From Zingiber officinale (Eukaryota > Streptophyta > Magnoliopsida > Zingiberales > Zingiberaceae): 64,000 bases of DNA. Made by a program: the position numbers and the translations under genes. Below are positions 11,476 through 23,285 of this stretch, one piece after another (position 1 is the first letter of the stretch; the number at the start of each line of letters is the position of its first letter). Below the pieces are notes generated by a model. It saw only the letters and a list, made by a program, of their open reading frames with translations, had not been told where the DNA came from and searched no databases. The stretch covers positions 39,312,254-39,376,253 of the forward strand of contig NC_055997.1 of NCBI RefSeq assembly GCF_018446385.1. Direction: 5' to 3'.

Positions 11476-11803
11476 GCCTTGGTCCAGAAGCTTAAAATTC
11501 AACTGAGAATTCAAGCATTCTTTCTACACTTGTACGCTTTTCTGTTTTAAGCTTATGTTGTGCACTTCATTGCTGTAAAAGGCTTCTCCGCCTGAAGGAG
11601 ATACTAGTGCTACGCTTTCTTGGATTAACAACCTTCCCGGTTGTAACCAAGTAAATCTCGATGTGCCTTTTACTTTTCTGCTTTTATTTATTTCTCTTAT
11701 TTTATGCAAGTGTCAGTCTAAGAGTTCGAGAAGGGTTGGTTTGTTTTTTAGTTTTACAGGCTATCCAACTTCCCCTTCTAGCTGGTCGCAACGTTCCTAC
11801 AAG

Positions 11804-11816
11804 TGGTATCAGAGCC
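11804..11816 (+). promoter_or_regulatory. Primer binding site (initiator Met-tRNA type)
   Basis: TGGTATCAGAGCC, two bases after the LTR end, is the usual plant copia primer site complementary to the 3' end of initiator methionine tRNA. Confidence 0.9.
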
Positions 11817-11858
11817 AAGACGCTTCAGGAGGACTAACCGCCAATCGAAGCAAAGATA

Positions 11859-13311
11859 ATGGCCGGACCAAGCATCCACCCGCCGAAATATGGAGGGGAT
11901 TTCTCTACATGGAAGAATCTGATGCAGGTATTTTTTACCACAGACTTTGAATTAACTCTAACAATGGAATCCAGTTTTGTAGCTCCAGAAGGTAAGGAAA
12001 AATGTCAATGAACAAAAAAGGAGCAGGCTGAATTCGTGGCGAACGGCAAAGCAGAATACCATCTGCTAAGCGTTCTTCCACCTCAAGAAGTCAACAGAAT
12101 CAGACACTACCACTCGGCAAAGGAACTTTGGGAAAAGTTCCTCGAGCTGCACGAAGGGACGTCCGAAGCCAAGCTCGCCAGAAGAGATCTGCTTCGGAAT
12201 CAGCTCACCAGCCTGCAACTTGGGGAAGACGAGACAGTCGCGCACCTGCACTCGAGAATCAAAGAGATCATCACTGGACTGTCGAATCTCAGTGAAACGG
12301 TAAGTAACCAAGATTCGCTAAGGTACGCACTAAATTCATTTCCTAGAAATTCAAAATGGGCATCACTAGTAGATGCCTTTTATATTTCTAAAGATTTAGA
12401 AAAGATCTCGTTAGAATTTTTTTTTTTCTACTTTTGAAGTGCATGAGTCAAGATGTGCAGGAATGAAGGAGCCTAAGAACAACGTCACCCTCAAAGCTTC
12501 GAGAGACGAACCAGAGTCGGAATCTTCTCTCGATGACGAGGAAATGGTAATGATGGTAAGAAGATTCAAGAAGCTTTGTAAATCCAGATCTACTAACCAT
12601 CCGCAGGGGAAGAAGAAAAGGACGATCCGCTGCTACCACTGCGACGAAGAAGGGCACGTCAAGGACAATTGCCCCAAGCTGAAGAACAAGAACAAGGAAA
12701 AGGGTAAGAAGCCTATGCAAAAGCGAAAAGCCCTAAAAGCGATGTGGGATGATACGTCGTCGGAGTCGGAAGTCGAGGCATTCTCCGGACTTGCTCTAAT
12801 GGCAAGTCATCAAGACGACGACTGCGAGTCAAGCTCTTCCGAAATGAGCATCGAGAGCATCGATGAAGGGGGAGCTTCGTCAGAAGAAAGCAGCAGTTCA
12901 GGGGGAGACACGGAAAATGAACTCGACAAGGTAAGTCAGGTACGCTCTCTTCCTCCCGATAAACTTTATAAATTTGTTAAGTTATTAACTAAAGACTGCT
13001 GTAAATTAGAAAAAGAAATAAAAGATTTAAAAATAATTTTAGCTAAATCCTGCCCTCTAGAAGAATTAGATAAATCAAAATTGGAAAATGAAAAATTGAA
13101 ACTTGAAAATAATGATTTGAAAATTCAAGTAGATAATTTGAAAAACCATGCATGCTCATCTAATTCTAGAAAATTTAAAAATTTAAATTGGTATTATAGA
13201 TATCACCCGGGACAAATTAAGAATATCTCTAGAAAATATGTCCCTAAGAAATTTTTAATCAATCCAGTAGGCTGGAACTTTTATTGGGTTTCTAAATCTT
13301 GCTTAGTCTAA
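11859..13311 (+). pseudogene. Copia-type gag of element 1 (one stop, one frameshift)
   Basis: The frame starts at ATG 11859 (MAGPSIHPPKYGG). It has a UBN2-like capsid region (for example AKELWEKFLELHEGT, LRYALNSF), a CCHC zinc knuckle (CYHCDEEGHVKDNC, about 12631-12672), an acidic Ser/Glu-rich stretch, a coiled-coil segment with Leu/Lys/Glu heptads, and a C-terminus ending NPVGWNFYWVSKSCLV. A TGA interrupts at 12009-12011. The frame shifts at a run of T at about 12417-12428, so the knuckle lies in another frame. Gag packages element RNA into particles. Without pol it is all this element encodes. The two defects look recent. Confidence 0.85.
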
Positions 13312-14023
13312 GTTTTAAAATTAAAATTACGCTTTTCAGTGAGAAAGTTAAACAATGAATTTCTCTATGAGGCTTTGTCTAAGGAAATGGTTGTTGCTCC
13401 AATAACCAAGAAGGCCTAGTGCCTCGCCACGACCTGGAAGCTAAAATATTGAAATAAATATTTAATTAACTTTCTGTCAAAGCATTAAAATTAGAATTAA
13501 TTAATGCTTTCAAAGTTTTTTTTTAAACATTTTTTTCAAAATATTTTTTGCTGAAGTGAAATTTTTACTTAGGATTTTTTTTTCAAAGTTTTAAAAATTT
13601 ATTTCAAAAATATTTTTTAGGATTTTTTTTAACTTAGAAAAATTCTCAAAAATCAATCTTATAAGTTAAAAAAAATAAAAAAAAAACTTTTTCCTGAAAC
13701 TAAAAGCCGTTTTGAAATTGAAAATTTCTGCTTAAAGCTTTTTAGAAATTTTTTTTTAAGAATCTTAATATTTTCTAAGTCCTTAACCCTTAAATTTTTT
13801 TTTCTTGAAACCCCATTTTTTTGTGATCAAAGGGGGAGAAGAATTAGTATAAGCCTAGGGGGAGGTAGAAATTGAAAATTAAAAATTTTCAAAATTTAAT
13901 ACCAAGGTAGAAATTGAAAATTGAAAGTTTTCCAAATTTAATTTTGTTGCACATTATTGCAATAACTTGTTTTAATTTTATGTCTAGTTTTGACCCTAGC
14001 TTAACTCGGGTTGATCACACCAA
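13312..14023 (+). other. Non-coding 3' interior of element 1
   Basis: AT-rich with long T and A runs. At about 13390-13441 a block (GGTTGTTGCTCC, ACCAAGAAGGCC, TGCCTCGCCACG, CTGGAAGC) recurs at 33526-33575 (minus), 36491-36540 (minus) and 50456-50515. The tract ends in the purine-rich AAAAAGGGGGAGA before the 3' LTR. Confidence 0.6.
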
Positions 14024-14035
14024 AAAGGGGGAGAT

Positions 14036-15034
14036 TGTTGGAACCCCAAGGTTGTTTTGGTGTGATCAACAAGTTAAGTTAGGTCCTGCGTTGTTTCTAA
14101 CCTTGTGTCTAAGTGTGCAGGAGCTTAGGAGCACAGGTAGTCGAGCGGAAGACGCAGCTAGCGAGAAGGACGGCACGTTGTGCGTCCGAGGGACGAGGTG
14201 CTACGAAAGAGTACACCGGCGGACGAGAAGGAAGCGCGCGGTGGTTCCGAGGACCGAAAGTCGGAGCGGAAGATTGCTAGGGGAGCAAGAGAAGCAGCTA
14301 GCGAGAAGGTTGACGACCGAGGGACGAAGACTGCGGATGAGTACGCTGGCGGACGAGAAGGAAGCACGCGACAATTCCGAGGGACGAGAAGTCGGAGGGA
14401 AGCACGCTCGAGAAGACCGGAAGTTGGATTCGGGTGAGCCCTTTTCCGGATTGCTGAGATCACCCAAGCGAGCGGATCCGGAGCGGAAGAACCGGACCGA
14501 GGCGGGGCTGAACCAGAGAAGAGGTCCCGCACAAAACAGTCAACGTCTGTTGACTTTGGGCTCCGGGGCGCCCGGAGCCCTTCCGGGCGCCCGGACCCTG
14601 AATATTAACCAGATCGAGCTTTGACTCGATCTGAACGTTAGGGGATAAAATTTATCCCCCCAGGGTGCCCGGAACCCTTCTAGGCGCCCCGACCAAGGCT
14701 ATAAATATAGCCTTGGTCCAGAAGCTTAAAATTCAACTGAGAACTCAAGCATTCTTTCTACACTTGTACGCTTTTCTGTTTTAAGCTTCTGTTGTGCGCT
14801 TCATTGCTGTAAAAGGCTTCTCCGCGTGAAGGAGATACTAGTGCTACGCTTTCTTTGATTAACAACCTTCCCGTTGTAACCAAGTAAATCTCGGTGTGCC
14901 TTTTACTTTTCTGCTTTTATTTATTTCTCTTATTTTATGTAAGCGTCAGTCTAAGAGTTCGAGAAGGGTTGGTTTGTTTTTTAGTTTTACAGGCTATCCA
15001 ACTCCCCCTTCTAGCTGGCCGCAACGTTCCTACA
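14036..15034 (+). repeat. 3' LTR of element 1
   Basis: 999 bp versus 998 bp in the 5' copy; the two differ by scattered substitutions in the parts compared by eye. TATAAATATA is at 14700-14709. It is followed directly by the duplicated target GTCAC. Confidence 0.92.
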
Positions 15035-16031
15035 GTCACAAGGTGATGTTGGATCTCAACATTCTTGTAACTTGGGTAATAATGATGTGTTGCTAGATAC
15101 CGCTCATTACTTATGCTTCTAAATGGATTTAGAAGCATTGCCAACGTTACAAGAACCTATAGGGTCACACACAAAAGATAATTAGATGGAGATTAGGTTC
15201 ATATAATGAACCAAGAGGATTAGATTCATGTGATGAATCAAATTGGATTAAGAGTAATCCTAATTGAGCTAATTGAGTTGGACTCAAGTTGATTCATGTG
15301 TTCAATGAGTCTAATTTAAATTATGACTCATTGAATCAATTTAATTAAATGAATTAGATTCATTATATTAAGTTGGTTTGAATCAAATGGTTAGATTAGA
15401 TCAACCATGAGAGAGATTTGGTCAAGTTTGACTTGACTTGAGAAGGAAGATGAAAGGTCAAGTTTGACTTGACCATTTGCCACCTCATTTGTGAGTTGGC
15501 ATTAGGAGAACCAATGATGATGTGCCACATCATCAAGGCTAGCACATGTGTGTGCCACCTCATGGAGGTTACAAATCCCCTTTCAATTTAATGTGGTCGG
15601 CCACATTAAATGAGAAGGAGTTACACATGTGGCCGACCACTTTTGTGAGTGAATGAGATTGATTTTTCATTCAAGCCAATTCAACTCATCTTCTTCCTCA
15701 AGCTCTCAACCTTTCTCCCTCTCCTCTCTTGGCCGAACCTTACCAAGGTGCTAGCACACCTTTGTGTTAGGTTTCTCCAACTATTTGTTCGTGTGGATAC
15801 TTCTAGAGGGTTGTACACTTGACAACCTCGAGATCCGGCATCACTTGGAAGAGCGGGATACGCGAAGGGCTTCGCACCAAGGGTAAAGATCTTCTCCTAA
15901 TGTAGATCTAGGATTTAGTAAACTCGTACTCAAATTTTTGTTTTATTTTTACTTCGCACGGATCCGGTGACGGGGTTTTCGGGGTTTCCGCGACGCGAAA
16001 AAGCGATTTTCGCGGCTCGAAATTCCTAACA
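15035..16031 (+). repeat. Copia 5' LTR, second part
   Basis: Continues the LTR interrupted at 10803 and matches 22288-23285. Ends CCTAACA at 16031. Confidence 0.9.
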
Positions 16032-16032
16032 G

Positions 16033-16045
16033 TGGTATCAGAGCC
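16033..16045 (+). promoter_or_regulatory. Copia primer binding site
   Basis: TGGTATCAGAGCC directly after the LTR, of the initiator Met-tRNA type. Confidence 0.9.
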
Positions 16046-17482
16046 ACGTGCGAAGTCTTGTACGAGTTTATTTTGTATTTTTATGAAAAATAGCAGTTCT
16101 GTAATATTCTGTAAATTTCCTATTTTTATAGTTTTTATGGGTATTTTTCTCGTAGAAGCGAAGCACAAGTGTTTCGACACTTGTAGGCTTCGATTACCGA
16201 GAAGATTTTTCCGAAACGGCAAGGTTTAGCCTCCAATCTTTTTGGGACAATGGGCTAAGGCACTGTAGGATCGCTAAGGAACACTCGCGATGGTTAGATC
16301 ACGGTTAGGGGCGCTGCCCTTGGCCCCGCAAGGGGATTCGTTCCGCGATTACGCCCGAAAACCCGCTAAACGGAACCGCCGAGAATTTTACTCATAAAAA
16401 TTATAAAAATTGTAGTAAAAATTACAAAAAATTATAGAAAATACATAATTTAGAATTATGTATTATTTTGTGATAGTCATGGCCCAAAAGACCCAATCTG
16501 ATTGGAAATGTGTTGCGATTCATAATACGGCCTGCGTGCCGTCATGTGATGTGCGTGTTGTATATTTGATTCGCGACCTGCGCGTCGTGCCTTTCTCTAT
16601 TTTTATATTCTTGTTGTAAATTAGTTTAGACTCGAATGTAACTCAAGTTTCAAAATTGTAATGTACAAAATTAGAGCCGTGGAAGGTCCACTCGAGACGG
16701 AGTTACGAGGAGGGCGCGAGTAACACAAGGTGGTCAAAGGGAGGAGCTTGAGAAGCTGTTGACCCTAGGTTGACCATTCAATCTTCTCACTGGCTTGAGA
16801 AGATCGTAGTAGGGCCATGACTAATCATAAATGATTTAATTAATTGCTTGTGTGTATGTGATGCATAATTAGTAATTAATTAATGCCTAATGATTAGATT
16901 AGATCTAAATCGTGTACAAGATGCACCCTCTCGATTAGATTAGATCTCAATCGCGTCAACTCAAATGCCTACCATGCTGTGATAGCTATCACTACCTCGA
17001 TCACATGTGTTGTTGAATCTGCCAAAGCATAGCAACACATATTATCTTGGTAGGGTACGGAGGGACAATCTTGGTCCCGCCTATCAACGTATGGGTGAGT
17101 AGAGACTCAATTTGATTGAGTACAACTAGTTAAATCGAGTTTAACTATAGGCATTCTTCCAACGATTGGAAAGATAGGACATAAATCACATTTATATTAA
17201 TTCTTGGGCGTATTAGCCAAAGCTAACTCAAGTTTTAATATAACTGTGGATAATGATCCTATAAACAAGAGTTGCATAGAGATGTAATTGGCAAATCGTT
17301 ACCTACCGATCATACTAAATCTTGAGCGTATTAGCCAAAGCTAACTCAAGGGTTAGTATGATGTGGATCTTGTTCCACTTGAATTATAGAATTCAGTGGG
17401 AGCATCATTTAGTTAAAGACCTAATTAAATGATTTAAAAGAATATGATATTTATTTTCTGCATTTTTCTGTTGTAGATAATC
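16046..17482 (+). other. Untranslated leader of the copia element
   Basis: About 1.4 kb between primer site and gag ATG with no credible coding frame. A near-duplicate phrase occurs twice: 'cgtattagccaaagctaactcaag' at about 17209 and 17329 (quoted in part). This is an internal leader repeat of unknown role. Confidence 0.5.
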
Positions 17483-20400
17483 ATGACATCAAACACGAAC
17501 ACCTTCTCTCTACGTTCTATCCTTGACAAGGACAAGCTCAACGGAGCAAATTTCCTGGACTGGTACAGGAATCTGAGAATAGTTCTCACCCAGGAACATA
17601 AACTGTACGTTCTGGAGCAGCCCATTCCGGAGGCTCCTCCTGCCAATGCCACGTGAGCAGACAAAGATGCTTACAAGAAGCATCAAGATGACGCATTAGA
17701 TGTGTCCTGTCTAATGCTAGCGACCATGAACTCTGAGCTTCAGAAGCAACATGAGTTGATGGACGCTTACGATATGGTTGAACATCTTCGTCAACTGTAT
17801 CAAGGACAAGCGAGGTACAAGAGATTTGAAATCTCAAGGGCACTATTTCAGTGCAAGATGTCAGATGGGGCTCTCGTAGGTCCATATGTACTCAAAATGA
17901 TTGGGTACATAGAAAACCTACAGAGGTTGGGATTCCCGCTTGGCCAAGAGCTGGCCACTGACCTAATCTTGCAATCCTTGCCGGATAGCTATAGTCAATT
18001 AGTTCTAAACTACAACATGAACGAAATTGACAAGCCACTGCTCGAACTGCTTAGCATGTTAAGAACTGCTGAGCTGAACCTTAAGAAGGTTAAGCCTCAC
18101 TCTGTTCTGATGGTTCAGAAACACAAGGGCAAGGGCAAGCCCAAAGGCAAAGGAAAGTCCCAAGCCAAGGGCAAAGGCAAGGCACTGAAGCCTAAAGGAG
18201 GGGTCACCAAGGATGCTACCTGCTTCCACTGCGGTCAGACCGGACACTGGAAGAGGAACTGCAAGGTGTACCTGGAAGATCTTAAGAAGAAGCGAAGTGA
18301 GACTTCCACTTCAGGTATATATGTTATAGAAGTCAATCTATCTATTTCTTCATCATGAGTATTAGATACCGGATGTGCTTTTCACATTTGTACTAATGTG
18401 CAGGCGCTGAGAAATAGCAGGGCATTAACAAAGGGCGAGGTGGACCTACACGTAGGCAATGGAGCACGGGTTACTGCTGTTGCTGTAGGGACTTATTTTC
18501 TATCTCTGCCCTCTGGGCTTGTACTAGAGTTGGATGATTGTTGTTATGTGCCTGCTTTAACTAAGAACATAATTTCAGTTTCTTGTTTGGACAAGAAAGG
18601 TTTCTCTTTTATAATTAAGGACAAATGTTGTTCTGTTTATTTAAAAGATATGTTCTATTGTAGTGCACCTCTGATGAATGGACTCTACATTCTAGACCTT
18701 GAAAGCCCTATCTATAACATAAATACCAAGAGGTTCAAGTCAAATGACTTGAATCAAACCTATCTCTGGCACTGTCGCTTAGGTCATATAAATGATAAGC
18801 GCTTATCCCAGCTCCATAAGGATGGTTTGCTGGACTCATTTGATTTTGAATCTTATGAGACATGCGAGTCATGCCTACTAGGCAAGATGACCAAGACTCC
18901 CTTTAGTGGGCACAGCGAAAGAGCGACTGATTTGTTAGGACTTATACATAGTGATGTATGTGGCCCTTTCAATGTCGCTGCTAGAAGCGGTTATAGGTAC
19001 TTCATCACATTTACTGATGACTTCAGTAGATATGGTTATGTGTACTTGATGACACATAAATATGAATCCTTTGAAAAGTTCAAAGAATTCAAGAATGAAG
19101 TACAGAACCAGCTTAACAAGAGTATTAAGATACTTCGATCAGATCGAGGTGGAGAATACCTTAGCCATGAGTTTCGAGACTATCTAGCTGAGTGTGGGAT
19201 TCTATCCCAACTCACTCCTCCTGGAACACCACAGTAGAATGGTGTATCCGAAAGGAGGAATCGTACCATATTAGATATGGTATGATCTATGATGAGTCAC
19301 ACAGATCTTCCGACATTCGTTTGGGGCTATGCTCTAGACACGGCAGCTTTTATACTCAACCGAGTTCCATCCAAGGCCGTGATAAAGACACCATATAGGA
19401 TATGGACTGGGAGAGATGCCCAGGTGTCTTTCATGAGGATTTTGGGTTGTGAGACTTACGTTCGACGTCAAGTCTCAGACAAGTTAGGACCCAAATCCGA
19501 CAAGTGCTACTTTATTGGATATCCCAAGGAAACTAAGGGATATTACTTCTACATTCCCAGTCAACACAAGGTAGTTGTGGCAAAGACTGGGGTCTTTCTA
19601 GAAAGGGACTTTGTTTCTAGAAAGACTAGTGGGAGTACGTTCGATCTTGAAGAAGTTCAAGATGCGTACCATAGCACTGAAGCCTCGATGGAAATTGAAC
19701 TGGAACCACAAAATGTTGTGGATGATGTTGTTCCACAAAGAGTTGAGGAACAACAACCAGTTCGAGTAGACATACCTCTTCGCAGGTCTGATAGGGTACG
19801 TCGTCAGCCTGAGAGATACTCATTTATCTTGTCTGACCATGATGACGTTGTGCTCATAGAGGATGAGCCTACCACCTATCAGGAAGCTGTGATGAGACCA
19901 GATTCCGAGAAATGGCTAGAGGCTATGAGATCCGAAATGGAATCCATGTACACCAACCAAGTATGGACTTTGGTTGATCCACCTGAAGGGGTAAAACCCA
20001 TAGGGTGTAAGTGGGTCTTTAAGAGAAAGACTGACATGGATGGACTTATCTATAAGGGTCGCTTGGTAGCTAAAGATTTCAAGCAGATTCATGGTATTGA
20101 CTATGATGAAACCTTTTCTCCAGTAGCGATGTTTAAGTTCATTCGGATCATGCTTGCTATTGCAGCATACCATGACTATGAGATATGGTAGATGGATGTC
20201 AAAACCACGTTTCTGAATGGAAACCTGCTCGAGGATGTGTACATGACACAACCTGAGGGTTTTGTAGATCTACAACATACTAGCAGAGTATGCAAGCTGC
20301 ATAGGTCTATTTATGGACTAAAGCAAGCTTCTCAGAGCTGGAATCTTTGATTCGATGATGCAATCAAACAGTTTGGTTTCATCAAAAATGAAGATGAGCC

Positions 20401-21433
20401 TTGTGTTTACAAGAAGGTTGTAGGGGACATAGTTGTCTTTCTCATATTGTATGTGGATGACATACTGCTCATTGGGAAAGACATCCCTTTGCTACAGTCT
20501 GTCAAGACTTGGCTAGGGACATGTTTCTCAATGAATGACTTAGGTAAGGCATCCCGTATTCTAGGGATACAGATCTATAGAGATAGATCTAAGAGATTGC
20601 ATGGCCTAAGTCAGAGTACATATATTGACAAGGTACTCCTACGGTTTGCCATGCAGAACTCCAAGAAGGGATTTCTGCCAATGTCACATGGCGTGAGTCT
20701 TTCGAAGACTCAAGGTCCCTCTTCTAGAGAGGAGAGAGACCGCATGGATTAGATCTCTTATGCCTCAGCCATAGGATCTATCATGTACGCCATGCTATGT
20801 ACTCGTCCTGATGTCTCGTATGCTTTGAGCATGACGAGCAGATACCAGTCTGATCCAGGTGAAAGTCATTGGATAGCGGTCAAGAATATTCTTAAGTACT
20901 TAAGAAAGACTAAAGAATATTTCTTGATATATGAAGGCAATGATGAGCTAGCTGTAAAGGGTTACAATGATGCCAGCTTCCAGACCGACCAGGATGATTA
21001 TCGATCGCAGTCGGGGTTCGTGTTTTGCATAAATGGTGGTGCTGTGAGCTGGAAGAGTTCGAAGCAGGACACAGTTGCTGATTCTACAACAGAGGCCGAG
21101 TATATCGCTGCATCAGAGGCAGCAAAGGAGGCAGTTTGGATCCGCAAGTTCATCACTGAACTTGGGGTGGTTCCTAGCATCGCTGACCCCATTGAGCTCT
21201 ATTGTGACAACAATGGAGCTATAGCACAGGCGAAGGAACCTCGCTCACACCAGCGGACCAAACACATACTATGGTGCTTCCATCTCATTCGAGAGATTAT
21301 CGAGAGAGGAGATGTGAAGATTTATAGAGTACGCACAGAGGCTAACATCGCAGATCCCTTGACCCAGGCTTTGGCACAGAGAAAGCATGATGGTCACACT
21401 AGGTCATTGGGGCTTAGAGCCTACACTGATTGA
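17483..21433 (+). pseudogene. Copia gag-pol polyprotein with seven in-frame stops
   Basis: One frame of 1317 codons runs from ATG 17483 to TGA 21431-21433 with no frameshift. Order: gag with a capsid region; a Lys/Gly-rich linker (about 18115-18210) and CCHC knuckle CFHCGQTGHWKRNC; protease with intact DTG (LDTGCAFHIC, about 18360); integrase with LGHINDKRL, CESCLLGK, HSDVCGPF, RSDRGGEY and SERRNRT; reverse transcriptase with [10 protein letters not shown] and LYVDDILLIG; RNase H with SWKSSKQ and YCDNNGAI. Stops lie at 17654, 18356, 19235, 19283, 20189, 20348 and 20750. At most of these a single C-to-T or G-to-A change from a common family codon explains the stop. Domain order integrase before RT places it in Ty1/copia. 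It is no longer translatable as one protein. Confidence 0.92.
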
Positions 21434-21453
21434 CACTAGTGCTAATGGGAGAT

Positions 21454-23285
21454 TGTTAGTTAGAGCCCTAGAGCCAATCATTTGATGATTATATTATGGA
21501 CTTGTTGTATCATATTCTTATATAAATAAAGGCATTTATTTTGGTTATTATACTTACTTGTATTGGTGCCAAATAAAGTAAGTATAATAGCGTCCTTGAG
21601 TAGAAAGTTCTTACCTATATCAATCGATTGGTTGAATCGATAGTCAGATGATATAGGGAACACTACTCTTAATCATTCCTAATCGAGTATTAACATTCAG
21701 GGACAATGTTAATGCAATAAGACTAACATGTAGGCCAACTCGATGACTTGATCTCACAAGTCATGGATATAGAGATATCAAGTTGACACATGGGTATGCA
21801 TTGGAGAATGTATACTGAATGACCCGCCATGAGAAAGTATCATGGATCGTTATATGAGTGTCATATACTTTCTCATGTGGCTATTAGTATGACTACTAGT
21901 CCTTGGACCTGAAGTCACCATGGATCCCTACATAAGGAGTTATGTACTTTGGTTTCGTCAAACGTCACCCGTAACTGGGTGGACTATAAAGGTAATTACT
22001 AAGTATGTAACAAATTATGCAGAGGGATGTGAGTGATGTATATGGGATCTATCCCTCCTATATGATGGGAGCGACATCGATATTCTTGATAGAGTGAGAC
22101 CACTAAGTGCATGGTCATGCCCAAATGAGTCAATATGAGATGTTGAGCTCATTTGATTGAGTGAGTCTACTTGGAGTTCAAGATTTAAATTGATTAGAGG
22201 ATGACATGATTTATGCCTCACATTGATCAATCTAGATGTCAAGGATAGAAGGACACTTGTCTTATTTTGTGAGGAGTCACAATTAGTAGTCACAAGGTGA
22301 TGTTGGATCTCAACATTCTTGTAACTTGGGTAGCAATGATGTGTTGCTAGATACCACTCATTACTTATGCTTCTAAATGGGTTTAGAAGCATTGCCAACG
22401 TTACAAGAACCTATAGGGCCACACATAAAGGACAATTAGATGTAGATTAGGTTCATATGATGAACCAAGAGGATTAGATTCATGTGATGAATTAAATTGG
22501 ATTAAGAGTAATCCTAATTGAGCTAATTGAGTTGGACTCAAGTTGATTCATGTGTTCAATGAGTCTAATTTAGATTATGACTCATTGAATCAATTTAATT
22601 AAATGAATTAGATTCATTATATTAAGTTGGTTTGAATCAAATGGTTAGATTAGATCAACCATAAGAGAGATTTGGTCAAGTTTGACTTGACTTGAGAAGG
22701 AAGATGAAAGGTCAAGTTTGACTTGACCATTTGTCACCTCATTTGTGAGTTAGCATTAGGAGAACCAATGATGATGTTCCACATCATCAAGGCTAGCACA
22801 TGTGTGTGCCACCTCATGGAGGTTACAAATCCCCTTTCAATTTAATGTGGCCGGCCACATTAAATGAGAAGGAGTTACACATGTGGCCGACCACTTTTGT
22901 GAGTGAATGAGATTGATTTTTCATTCAAGCCAATTCAACTCATCTTCTTCCTCAAGCTCTCAACCTTTCTCCCTCTCCTCTCTTGGCCGAACCTTACCAA
23001 GGTACTAGCACACCTTTGTGTTAGGTTTCTCCACCTATTTGTTCGTGTGAATACTTCTAGAGGGTTGTACACTTGACAACCTCGAGATCCGGAATCACTT
23101 GGAAGAGCGGGATACGCGAAGGGCTTCGCACCAAGGGTAAAGATCTTCTCCTAATGTAGATCTAGGCTTTAGTAAACTTGTACTCGAATTTTTATTTTAT
23201 TTTTACTTTGCACGGATCCGGTGACGGGGCTTTCGGGGTTTTCGCGACACGAAAATACGATTTTCGCAGCCCGAAATTCCCAACA
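21454..23285 (+). repeat. Copia 3' LTR
   Basis: 1832 bp, TGTTAGTTAG at the start and CCCAACA at the end, preceded by GGGAGAT. It contains the uninterrupted version of the site where element 1 inserted in the 5' copy (near 22288-22297, AGTAGTCACAAGGTG). This independently confirms that insertion. Confidence 0.92.

Larger units (their letters stand above)
10804..11801 (+). repeat. 5' LTR of element 1
   Basis: Starts TGTTGAAACCCCAAGG and ends GTTCCTACA. GC-rich in its first half, with an internal 140-bp tandem duplication. TATAAATATA at 11466-11475 is a good TATA-box candidate, placing transcription start near 11500. The overlapping open frames on both strands here are GC-rich by-products, not genes. 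Confidence 0.92.
10804..15034 (+). mobile_element. Gag-only LTR retrotransposon (TR-GAG type), element 1
   Basis: LTRs 10804-11801 (998 bp) and 14036-15034 (999 bp) flank a 2.2-kb interior. GTCAC at 10799-10803 and 15035-15039 is a perfect 5-bp target duplication. A primer site (11804-11816) and a purine tract (about 14024-14035, AAAAAGGGGGAGA-like) are present. The only coding capacity is gag. No protease, integrase, reverse transcriptase or RNase H motif occurs in any frame. Non-autonomous elements of this layout are known in plants as TR-GAG. Movement would need pol from a related element. Confidence 0.92.
9964..23285 (+). mobile_element. Ty1/copia element with complete gag-pol frame, itself split by an insertion
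   Basis: LTR starts at 9964 (TGTTAGTTAG) and 21454 (same start) mark the unit. The LTRs end at 16031 and 23285. Flanking GAAGGT at 9958-9963 and 23286-23291 is the target site duplication. The 5' LTR is interrupted at 10804-15034. With that insert and its 5-bp duplication removed, it is 1832 bp, exactly the length of the 3' LTR. A Met-tRNA-type primer site at 16033-16045, one long gag-pol frame at 17483-21433 and a short polypurine stretch (TAATGGGAGAT, 21443-21453) complete it. Confidence 0.92.
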
